Shown piece by piece: positions 7,280 to 13,746 of a stretch of 33,067 nucleotides of DNA. Position numbers and translations under genes: made by a program. The stretch lies in NCBI RefSeq assembly GCF_003846185.1, contig NZ_ML123034.1, positions 4,950,382-4,983,448 on the forward strand, given 5' to 3'. The notes under the pieces are model-generated. The model made no database searches. It was not told where the DNA came from and saw nothing but the letters and a program-made list of their open reading frames with translations. The first letter of the stretch is position 1. Every line of letters starts with the position of its first letter. This DNA is from Streptomyces sp. ADI96-02 (GTDB taxonomy: Bacteria; Actinomycetota; Actinomycetes; Streptomycetales; Streptomycetaceae).

Positions 7280-8455
7280 ATGAGCAGCGAGAACCTCCCC
7301 CAGAGCCCTGAGCGCGCCGAGAGCCCTGAGCAGCAGCGCCGCAAGCCGCGCGTGGCTGTCGTGTTCGGCGGACGCAGCTCCGAACACGGCATCTCGGTCG
7401 TCACGGCCGGCGCCGTCCTGAAGGCCATCGACCGGACCGTGTACGACGTCCTGCCGATCGGCATCACGACGGACGGCCGCTGGGCGCTCACCGCCGACGA
7501 GCCCGAGCGCATGGCCATCACGGACCGCAGGACGCCCGACGTCGGCCGGCTCGTGGAGTCGGAGGACGGCACGGTCGCGCTCTCCGTCGACCCGGCCAGC
7601 CGGGAGGTCCTCTACAGCGAACCCGGCGCGGTGCCCAAGGCGCTCGGCGGGGTCGACGTCGTCTTCCCCGTCCTGCACGGCCCCTACGGCGAGGACGGGA
7701 CGCTCCAGGGGCTCCTGGAGCTCTCCGGCGTCCCCTACGTCGGCGCCGGTGTCCTGGCCTCGGCCGTCGGCCAGGACAAGGAGTACATGAAGCGGGTCTT
7801 CCGCTCCTTCGGCCTGCCGGTCGGCCCCTACCTGGTCGTCCGCCCGCGCGAATGGGACCGCGACCCGGCCGCCGTCCGCGAGCGGATCGTGGACTTCGCC
7901 GGCGAGCACGGCTGGCCGCTGTTCGTCAAGCCCGCCCGCGGCGGCTCCTCGGTGGGCATCACCAAGGTCGACGGCCTCGCCGGCCTCGACGAGGCGATCG
8001 AGGAGGCCCGCCGCCACGACCCCAAGTTCCTCGTCGAGTCGCTGCTGCGCGGCCGGGAGATCGAGTGCGGGGTGCTGGAGTTCGCGGACGGGCCGCGGGC
8101 CAGTGTGCCCGCGGAGATCCCGCCGGTCACCGCCCACGAGTTCTACGACTTCGAGGCGAAGTACATCGACTCCGCTCCCGGTCTGGTGCCCGCGCCGCTG
8201 ACCGAGGAGCAGACGGCCGAGGTCCAGCGCCTCGCCGTGGCGGCCTTCGAGGCCGTCTCCTGCGAGGGCCTGGTGCGCGCCGACTTCTTCCTCACCGAGG
8301 ACGGCGACTTCGTCATCAACGAGATCAACACCCTGCCCGGGTTCACCCCGATCTCGATGTACCCGCGCATGTGGCAGGAGAGCGGCGTCGACTACCCGGA
8401 GCTGGTCGACCGGCTGATCCAGGCCGCGTTGAACCGGACCACCGGGCTGCGCTGA
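7280..8455 (+). CDS. ddlA: D-alanine--D-alanine ligase
   Basis: A 391-aa ATP-grasp enzyme that makes the D-Ala-D-Ala dipeptide for peptidoglycan. Motifs: SSEHGISVVTA (Glu35 region), HGPYGEDGTLQG (133-144), the ATP-binding FVKPARGGSSVGITKV (about 215-230) and the metal and serine loop NEINTLPGFTPISMYP (347-362). The length is typical of the longer DdlA/VanA-like class. An ordinary Tyr-type ligase is expected and I see no VanA-type cluster. Its own promoter is noted upstream; the ATG has no Shine-Dalgarno. Confidence 0.97.
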   Translation: MSSENLPQSPERAESPEQQRRKPRVAVVFGGRSSEHGISVVTAGAVLKAIDRTVYDVLPIGITTDGRWALTADEPERMAITDRRTPDVGRLVESEDGTVALSVDPASREVLYSEPGAVPKALGGVDVVFPVLHGPYGEDGTLQGLLELSGVPYVGAGVLASAVGQDKEYMKRVFRSFGLPVGPYLVVRPREWDRDPAAVRERIVDFAGEHGWPLFVKPARGGSSVGITKVDGLAGLDEAIEEARRHDPKFLVESLLRGREIECGVLEFADGPRASVPAEIPPVTAHEFYDFEAKYIDSAPGLVPAPLTEEQTAEVQRLAVAAFEAVSCEGLVRADFFLTEDGDFVINEINTLPGFTPISMYPRMWQESGVDYPELVDRLIQAALNRTTGLR

Positions 8456-8477
8456 GCGCCCGCGGCCGGCCGCCGGC

Positions 8478-8966
8478 TCACAGCCGGTCCGGGACGGCCC
8501 TGCCGACCGGGCCGGCGAGCGCGGCCAGCGGCGTCGCGTCGTGGGCGTACTCCTCCGAGAGCGTCACCTCGACGTACGCCTTGCGGTAGGTCGAGGTGAA
8601 CCGCGGTCCGGAGCCCTCGGGCTGCTCCAGCATCCACGAGACGCCGTCCGCCTCGACCGCCTCCGCCTGGGGGTCGTCCATCTTCGCGGGCCGCGGGACG
8701 CCGCAGCGCAGTACGATCGCCCCGTCCCCCCAGCCGGAGGTCAGCTCCGAGTCCGGCGAGGGGTCGCTCCGGCGCAGGCCGACGACCGTCTCCGGCAACT
8801 CCGCGTGCAGCGCTTCGCAGTACGCGGCGGCCTCCGGCGACGGCGTGGGAACGGCGACGGGCGAGGCTCCGCCGACCGAGCAGCCCGCCGCGGCCAGGAC
8901 GAGCACGGCGGCGGACGGGCCGAGAAGGAGAGTCGAGCGGAGCGGCCGGCGGCGGGAAGACGTCAC
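8478..8966 (-). CDS. DUF3515-family lipoprotein
   Basis: A 162-aa predicted lipoprotein. The N-terminus has an arginine-rich n-region (SSRRRPLR), a hydrophobic core and the lipobox LAAAGC, so Cys29 would be lipid-modified and the mature protein anchored outside the membrane. The remainder resembles actinobacterial DUF3515, with two further cysteines (Cys50 in YCEAL and Cys88 in LRCGVP) that could pair. Function is unknown. It is convergent with ddlA, with a 12-bp GC palindrome (8462-8473) between them. The start is GTG, 6 nt after TAGGCT on the minus strand, with no Shine-Dalgarno. The repeat element at 8978-9141 abuts its -10 box. Confidence 0.88.
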   Translation of the reverse strand: MTSSRRRPLRSTLLLGPSAAVLVLAAAGCSVGGASPVAVPTPSPEAAAYCEALHAELPETVVGLRRSDPSPDSELTSGWGDGAIVLRCGVPRPAKMDDPQAEAVEADGVSWMLEQPEGSGPRFTSTYRKAYVEVTLSEEYAHDATPLAALAGPVGRAVPDRL

Positions 8967-8977
8967 CGGCCCAGCCT

Positions 8978-9141
8978 AAGGGTTGTCCCGCAGTCCCTGG
9001 AGGATCAGCGTGCGGCGTCGGATGCGGTGCATCGCGAGGCGGAGGGGCGTCCGCATACCGGACGCATGGGGACGCTCCGGCAACGCGGCGAGGTGCCGTA
9101 GCTGCCGTCGCGCGCCCGCCGGAGATCGCGGGACAGCCCTT
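8978..9141. repeat. MITE-like 164-bp element with terminal inverted repeats
   Basis: The ends are imperfect inverted repeats. AAGGGTTGTCCCGC (from 8978) matches the reverse complement of the right end, AAGGGCTGTCCCGC (to 9141), at 13 of 14 positions, and about 18 of 23 over the full arms. No coding capacity is visible. Inside are short hairpins: GATGC/GCATC (9021-9033), GCGTCCG/CGGACGC (9047-9065) and CGGCA/TGCCG (9078-9098). It sits between two minus-strand genes. A second end of the same family is at 13663-13689. From memory, similar sequences recur between genes in Streptomyces chromosomes. Confidence 0.8.
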
Positions 9142-9150
9142 GGACGGGGG

Positions 9151-9384
9151 TCAGAGGTGCACGACAGGGCAGGTCAGGGTCCGTGTGATGCCGTCCACCT
9201 GCTGCACCTTGGCCACCACCATGCGGCCGAGCGCGTCGACCGTGTCGGACTGGGCCCGCACGATCACGTCGTAGGGTCCGGTGACGTCCTCTGCCTGAAT
9301 GACTCCCGGGAGTTTGGAGATGGTCTCGGCGACGGTCGACGCCTTGCCCACCTCGGTCTGAATGAGGATGTACGCCTGTACCAC
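9151..9384 (-). CDS. Stand-alone Lrp/AsnC effector-binding (RAM) domain protein
   Basis: A 77-aa protein consisting only of the Lrp/AsnC C-terminal alpha-beta domain (VQAYILIQTEVGKA..., GPYDVIVRA, about residues 2-77). There is no helix-turn-helix. Such stand-alone RAM domains bind amino acids and may oligomerise with full-length Lrp proteins; its partner is unknown. The GTG start at 9384 follows GGAGG by 4 nt. It is divergent from thiL. The 219-bp gap to thiL holds TTGACG words at 9511 and 9523 but no convincing promoter. Confidence 0.9.
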   Translation of the reverse strand: MVQAYILIQTEVGKASTVAETISKLPGVIQAEDVTGPYDVIVRAQSDTVDALGRMVVAKVQQVDGITRTLTCPVVHL

Positions 9385-9603
9385 GGAACCTCCAGGGCGG
9401 CCACGAGGATCATGTGGGGGAAAGGGACGCCACGTTATCGCGTAGTCGCGGGCCACGGGGAGACCTACGGGCCCGTTGGCGTCCCCAGCGTGGCGTACAG
9501 GGCGCAGAAGTTGACGTTCGACTTGACGGTACCGACAGCGGTGACGGCTCGCGACCGGGGGCCCGGACGGGTGTCCGGGGCGATAGATGAGAGGTGGGAC
9601 TCG

Positions 9604-10575
9604 GTGAAGGGAACCGTGGGCGAGTTGGGGGAGTTCGGGCTCATCAGAGAGCTCACGTCCCGGCTCACCACCACTCCGGCGGTACGGCTGGGGCCCGGCG
9701 ACGACGCCGCGGTCGTGGCCGCTCCCGACCGCAGGGTCGTGGTCAGTACGGACATCCTGCTGGAAGGGCGGCACTTCCGCCGCGACTGGTCGACGGCGTA
9801 CGACGTCGGCCGCAAGGCCGCGGCCCAGAACCTCGCCGACATCGCGGCCATGGGCGCCGTGCCCACCGCCCTGCTCCTCGGCCTCGTCGTCCCCGCCGAC
9901 CTCCCGGTCACCTGGGCCGCCGAACTGATGGACGGGCTCCGCGACGAGTGCCAGGTGGCGGGAGCGGCCGTGGTCGGCGGCGACGTGGTCGGCGGCGACA
10001 CCATCACCGTGTCGATCACGGCGCTCGGCGACCTGCGCGACCACGAGCCCGTCACGCGGGCCGGCGCCCGGCCCGGCGACGTCGTCGCCGTCACGGGCTG
10101 GCTCGGCTGGTCCGCCGCCGGCTACGCCGTGCTCTCCCGCGGCTTCCGCTCGCCCCGCGCCTTCGTCGAGGCCCACCGCCGCCCCGAACCGCCGTACCAC
10201 GCGGGCCCCGCGGCGGCCGGGCTCGGCGCCACCGCCATGACCGACGTCAGCGACGGGCTGGTCGCGGACCTCGGGCACATCGCCGAGGCCAGCAACGTCC
10301 GGATCGACCTGCGGGCCGGCCTCATCGACATCCCCTCGCAGATGTCCGACATCGGCCAGGCCGTCGGCGTCGACCCGATCCAGTGGGTGCTCACCGGCGG
10401 CGAGGACCACGCGATCGTGGCGACCTTCCCGGCCGACGTGAAACTCCCCGCCCGCTGGAGGGTGATCGGCGAGGTCCTCAAGCCCTCCGCCCTGCCCCAG
10501 GTCACCGTCGACGGGGCGCCCTGGACCAGCAAGGGCGGCTGGGACCACTTCGGCGCGATCGAGGACGCCTACTGA
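9604..10575 (+). CDS. thiL: Thiamine-monophosphate kinase
   Basis: A 323-aa enzyme that phosphorylates thiamine monophosphate to the active cofactor thiamine diphosphate. The hallmark PGDDAAVV, with metal-binding aspartates, is at 31-38; later motifs are VVGGDVVGGDTITVSITALG, MTDVSDGLVADLGHIAEAS and LTGGEDHAIVATF. The length equals E. coli ThiL (about 325 aa). The GTG at 9604 follows GAGAGGTGG; a GTG at 9619 is a less likely alternative. thiD follows after a hairpin. No TPP riboswitch is visible in the upstream gap. Confidence 0.95.
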   Translation: MKGTVGELGEFGLIRELTSRLTTTPAVRLGPGDDAAVVAAPDRRVVVSTDILLEGRHFRRDWSTAYDVGRKAAAQNLADIAAMGAVPTALLLGLVVPADLPVTWAAELMDGLRDECQVAGAAVVGGDVVGGDTITVSITALGDLRDHEPVTRAGARPGDVVAVTGWLGWSAAGYAVLSRGFRSPRAFVEAHRRPEPPYHAGPAAAGLGATAMTDVSDGLVADLGHIAEASNVRIDLRAGLIDIPSQMSDIGQAVGVDPIQWVLTGGEDHAIVATFPADVKLPARWRVIGEVLKPSALPQVTVDGAPWTSKGGWDHFGAIEDAY

Positions 10576-10577
10576 GA

Positions 10578-10609
10578 CCCGCAGTCCCCCTCGCGGCGGG
10601 GGTCGCGGG
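10578..10609 (+). terminator. Hairpin between thiL and thiD
   Basis: CCCGC (10578-10582) pairs with GCGGG (10605-10609), and CCCCC (10586-10590) with GGGGG (10598-10602), separated by a small internal loop. It starts 2 nt after the thiL stop. It probably terminates thiL, as thiD seems to have its own promoter. Confidence 0.6.
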
Positions 10610-10618
10610 CGCGCGCAC

Positions 10619-10624
10619 TAGATT
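10619..10624 (+). promoter_or_regulatory. Candidate -10 box of leaderless thiD
   Basis: TAGATT lies 7 nt before the thiD ATG. There is no Shine-Dalgarno and no clear -35. Confidence 0.45.
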
Positions 10625-10631
10625 GCTGCGC

Positions 10632-11441
10632 ATGCCCCTGCGTACCGCTGTGCCGCCCCGCGTGCTGACCGTCGCCGGATCCGACTCCGGCGGCGGTGCG
10701 GGGATCCAGGCCGACCTGAAGACCATGCTCGCCCTCGGCGTGCACGGCATGAGCGTCCTCACCGCCGTCACCGCGCAGAACTCCCTCGGCGTCCAGGGCG
10801 CCTGGGAGCTTCCACCGGAGGCCGTGCGCGCCCAGTACCGCAGCGTCGTCGACGACATCGGCGTCCAGGCCGTCAAGACCGGCATGCTCGCCTCCGCCGC
10901 GCTCGTGGAGACCGTCGCCGGCCTCCTCGCCGGGACCGCCGCCCCCGTCGTCGTCGACCCCGTCGGCGTCTCCAAGCACGGTGACGCGCTGCTGGCCGCC
11001 GAGGCGCTGGACTCCGTGCGCACCAAGCTGCTGCCCGTCGCCACCGTCGCCACCCCGAACCTCGACGAGGTGGCCCAGCTCACCGGAGTCCGGGTCGCCG
11101 ACGAGAGCGGCATGCGGCGGGCGGCGGAGCGGATCCTCGGCTTCGGGCCGCGCTGGGTGGTCGTCAAGGGCGGGCATCTGCCGGGCGAGGCGGTGGACCT
11201 GCTCACCGACGGCAGCGAAGAGCACTGGCTGCGCGCACCCCGGCACGACAACCGCCACACCCACGGCACCGGCTGCACCCTGGCCTCCGCCATCGCCTCC
11301 GGGCTCGCGCTCGGCCGGGACGTCCCCACGGCCGTACGGGAGGCGAAGGCGTACGTCACCGGGGCGATCGAGGCCGGGTTCCCGCTCGGCGGCGGCATCG
11401 GCCCCGTCGACCACGGCTGGCGTACCCGCCCGACCGGCTGA
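10632..11441 (+). CDS. thiD: Hydroxymethylpyrimidine (phosphate) kinase
   Basis: A 269-aa ribokinase-fold enzyme that phosphorylates HMP and HMP-phosphate for the pyrimidine half of thiamine. Motifs: AGSDSGGGAGIQADLK (15-30) and the anion-hole and catalytic segment HGTGCTLASAIASGLALG (about 211-228, with GTGC at 212-215). The start ATG at 10632 is supported by homology (VLTVAGSDS about 10 residues in) and by the -10 box just upstream. It neighbours thiL, another thiamine gene. A strong terminator follows. Confidence 0.95.
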   Translation: MPLRTAVPPRVLTVAGSDSGGGAGIQADLKTMLALGVHGMSVLTAVTAQNSLGVQGAWELPPEAVRAQYRSVVDDIGVQAVKTGMLASAALVETVAGLLAGTAAPVVVDPVGVSKHGDALLAAEALDSVRTKLLPVATVATPNLDEVAQLTGVRVADESGMRRAAERILGFGPRWVVVKGGHLPGEAVDLLTDGSEEHWLRAPRHDNRHTHGTGCTLASAIASGLALGRDVPTAVREAKAYVTGAIEAGFPLGGGIGPVDHGWRTRPTG

Positions 11442-11470
11442 CCGGCCCCCGCGGGGCCGTACGGGCACAG

Positions 11471-11506
11471 CAAAAAGCCGGTCCACCGAGGCGGACCGGC
11501 TTTTTG
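11471..11506. terminator. Bidirectional Rho-independent terminator between thiD and rpmB
   Basis: A perfect 14-bp stem (11471-11484 with 11493-11506) around an 8-nt loop. The stem starts with AAAAA and ends with TTTTT, so a U tract is made in either direction. It separates convergent thiD and rpmB. Confidence 0.92.
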
Positions 11507-11538
11507 GGCAACCGGAAGGCTGCGCTACGACGGGAACG

Positions 11539-11724
11539 TCAGCGCGCGACCTTGCCGGCCTTGATGCACGAGGTGCAGACGTTGAGCCGCTTCGGCGTCC
11601 GACCGACCACGGCACGCACGCGCTGGATGTTGGGATTCCAGCGACGGGACGTACGGCGGTGCGAGTGCGAAATGTTGTTGCCGAAGCCCGGCCCCTTGCC
11701 GCAGACGTCGCAGTTGGCAGCCAC
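11539..11724 (-). CDS. rpmB: 50S ribosomal protein L28 (zinc-binding form)
   Basis: A 61-aa ribosomal protein, MAANCDVCGKGPGFGNN at the start. Two CxxC pairs (Cys5/Cys8 and Cys50/Cys53) form a zinc ribbon, so this is the C+ form. Known for Streptomyces: zinc-free paralogs are made elsewhere under Zur control, and C+ forms are the zinc-replete version. GTG start preceded by GGAG. It is divergent from the FakA-like gene and convergent with thiD. Confidence 0.96.
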   Translation of the reverse strand: MAANCDVCGKGPGFGNNISHSHRRTSRRWNPNIQRVRAVVGRTPKRLNVCTSCIKAGKVAR

Positions 11725-11760
11725 GGGTCACTCCAAAGACTTCAGGTGCACTTACAGTGA

Positions 11761-11778
11761 ATTCCGGTGCGCCGGAAT
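11761..11778. promoter_or_regulatory. Perfect inverted repeat upstream of rpmB
   Basis: ATTCCGG (11761-11767) and CCGGAAT (11772-11778) flank a 4-nt centre, 37 nt upstream of the rpmB start. It may be an operator or a hairpin in the rpmB leader. It does not resemble a Zur box. Confidence 0.5.
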
Positions 11779-11930
11779 CATTGAATGAAGTGGCGGTACC
11801 GGAGGAATGGCCCGACTCTCATCGGGCAACCGAAGCAGCATACAACGCCTGCTCCGGAGATACGAAACTACCACGGCTTCGCCCGCCGCCCTCCCGCGCC
11901 CTGTCCGGGCCGGGGCCCCGGCACGCGGGC

Positions 11931-11936
11931 TAACCT
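11931..11936 (+). promoter_or_regulatory. Candidate -10 box for the FakA-like gene
   Basis: TAACCT lies about 43 nt before the GTG. This would give a leader of roughly 35 nt that includes the strong AAGGAGGA site (11965-11972). No clear -35. Confidence 0.4.
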
Positions 11937-11978
11937 GCGGTGCAGCCCGTTGCCACGGCCGCTCAAGGAGGACCATCG

Positions 11979-13664
11979 GTGCCGCAGCTCCCCGACGATC
12001 TGGACGCCGTCGCGGTGCGCACCTGGTGCTCACTGGCCCTGGAGGCCCTGGGCCGCGAGCGCGCGGAGATCGACGCGATCAACGTCTACCCGGTCGCCGA
12101 CGGTGACACCGGCACCAACCTCTACCTGACCGTCGAATCCGCGGCCGCCGCCGTCGAGGCCGTGTTCGCCGCCCATGAGACCGGCACGACCGCGCCCGCC
12201 ACCGCCGACGCCGTACGCGCCATGGCGCACGGCGCGCTGATCGGCGCCCGGGGCAACTCCGGCACCATCCTGGCCCAGCTGCTGCGGGGCATGGCCGCGG
12301 TGCTCGCCGACGGCGGTGACGCCGCCCACCTGCGGCTCGCCCTCACCCGGGCCGCCGCAGCCGCCCGGCAGGCCGTCGCCCACCCCGTCGAGGGCACCGT
12401 GCTCACCGTGGCCACCGCCGCCGCCGAGGCCGCGCAGGACGGCGACGGGGCCCTGCGCACCGTGGTGGACGCCGCGTACGAAGGTGCCCGCGCCGCCCTG
12501 GCGAAGACGCCGGGCCAGCTCGCCGTGCTCGGCCGGGCCGGTGTGGTGGACGCCGGCGGCCGGGGCCTGGTGGCGGTCCTGGGCGCCCTGCTGGAGGCGG
12601 TGACCGGACAGGCCCCGGCGCGCGGGCCCCGCACCGCCGGCCGGACGCCCGCGCCGGTGGACGGCGGCGGCTGCGACGACGGCCTGCCGGTCGGCGGCGT
12701 CCCGGTGCCCGACGGCCCGGACGACTGCCCCGAGGGCGGTGCCCGCGGCGGGCCCGCCTTCGAGGTGATCTATCTGCTGGAGGCCGGCGACGCCCAGGTC
12801 GACCGGTTGCGCGCCCGGCTCGACGCGCTCGGGGACTCCCTGGTCGTGGTCGGCGGCGACGGGCTCTGGCACGTCCACGTCCATGTCGACGACGCCGGAG
12901 CCGCCGTGGAGGCGGGCGTCGAGGCCGGGCGGCCCTACCGGATCCGGATCACCCACTTCGCCACCGAGAGCGGCCACGACCTGCGCCCGCACACCGAACC
13001 CGCCCGCCGCGCCGTCGTCGTCGTGGTCCCCGGCGACGGGCTGGCCGGGCTCTGCACGGAGGCCGGCGCCACCACCGTGCTCGCCCGCCCCGGCGAACCG
13101 CCCGCCAGCGGCGAACTGGTCGACGCCATCCGCCGGGCCCACGCCCGCGAGGTGGTCCTGCTGCCCAACGACGCGGCGCTGCGCCACACGGCCGCCGCCG
13201 CCGCCGAGCAGGCGAGGACCGAGGGCGTCCGGGTCGCCCTCGTCCCCACCCGGGCGGCCGTCCAGGGCATCGCGGCCCTCGCCGTCCACGAACCGGACCG
13301 CGGCTTCGACGAGGACGTGGTCGCCATGACCGCCGCCGCGGGCGCCACCCGGTACGCCGAACTGGCCGTCGCCGAACGGCAGTCGTGGACGATGGCCGGG
13401 GTCTGCCAGGCCGGTGACATCCTCGGCCTGATCGACGGCGACGTCGCCGTCATCGGCGCGGACCTGCCGGCCACCGCCCGCACCGTCCTGGACCGGATGC
13501 TCGCGGCCGGCGGCGAACTGGTCACCCTCGTCCTCGGCGAGGACGTCCCCGACGCGCTGGCCGACGCCCTGGAGAAGCACGTGCGCGAGGGCCACCTCGC
13601 CGTGGACACCGTGGTCTACCGGGGCGGACACCAGCGCGCACCGCTGCTGATCGGCGTCGAGTAA
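11979..13664 (+). CDS. DhaL/DAK2-domain protein, fatty-acid kinase FakA/YloV-like
   Basis: A 561-aa protein. Residues about 10-200 form a DhaL (DAK2) nucleotide-binding domain; the signatures NVYPVADGDTGTNLYLT (35-51) and GALIGARGNSGTILAQLLRG are visible, with the metal-binding aspartates of the DGD motif. The C-terminal half resembles the FakA/YloV middle and C-terminal domains. In Firmicutes FakA phosphorylates fatty acids presented by FakB (DegV proteins); no FakB is in this window, so the substrate is inferred. I chose the GTG at 11979 because AAGGAGGA lies 6-7 nt upstream; a GTG at 11940 would add 13 residues. The TAA stop lies at the edge of a repeat copy. Confidence 0.85.
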   Translation: MPQLPDDLDAVAVRTWCSLALEALGRERAEIDAINVYPVADGDTGTNLYLTVESAAAAVEAVFAAHETGTTAPATADAVRAMAHGALIGARGNSGTILAQLLRGMAAVLADGGDAAHLRLALTRAAAAARQAVAHPVEGTVLTVATAAAEAAQDGDGALRTVVDAAYEGARAALAKTPGQLAVLGRAGVVDAGGRGLVAVLGALLEAVTGQAPARGPRTAGRTPAPVDGGGCDDGLPVGGVPVPDGPDDCPEGGARGGPAFEVIYLLEAGDAQVDRLRARLDALGDSLVVVGGDGLWHVHVHVDDAGAAVEAGVEAGRPYRIRITHFATESGHDLRPHTEPARRAVVVVVPGDGLAGLCTEAGATTVLARPGEPPASGELVDAIRRAHAREVVLLPNDAALRHTAAAAAEQARTEGVRVALVPTRAAVQGIAALAVHEPDRGFDEDVVAMTAAAGATRYAELAVAERQSWTMAGVCQAGDILGLIDGDVAVIGADLPATARTVLDRMLAAGGELVTLVLGEDVPDALADALEKHVREGHLAVDTVVYRGGHQRAPLLIGVE

Positions 13665-13715
13665 GGGCTGTCCCGCGATCCCCGGCGGGTGCGCCGCCGC
13701 CGCGCCGGGCGGACA
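13663..13715. repeat. Partial copy (solo end) of the MITE-like element
   Basis: 13663-13689 matches the right end of the 8978-9141 element, in reverse complement, at 26 of 27 positions. The rest of the element is missing. Instead a hairpin (13681-13687 with 13703-13709) and a degenerate GGACA (13711-13715, pairing TGTCC at 13670-13674) follow, as in an internally deleted derivative. The upstream gene's TAA stop (13662-13664) overlaps the first bases. Confidence 0.75.
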
Positions 13716-13733
13716 CCTGTCAGTGCCGTGGTG

Positions 13734-13739
13734 TGCAAT
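13734..13739 (+). promoter_or_regulatory. Candidate -10 box of leaderless recG
   Basis: TGCAAT is 7 nt before the GTG at 13747. No Shine-Dalgarno lies at a usable distance. Confidence 0.35.
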
Positions 13740-13746
13740 GGAAGGC

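Noticed and set aside
9385..9603. TPP riboswitch upstream of thiL/thiD
   Set aside because: No THI-box consensus (CTGAGA or similar) is visible in the gap.
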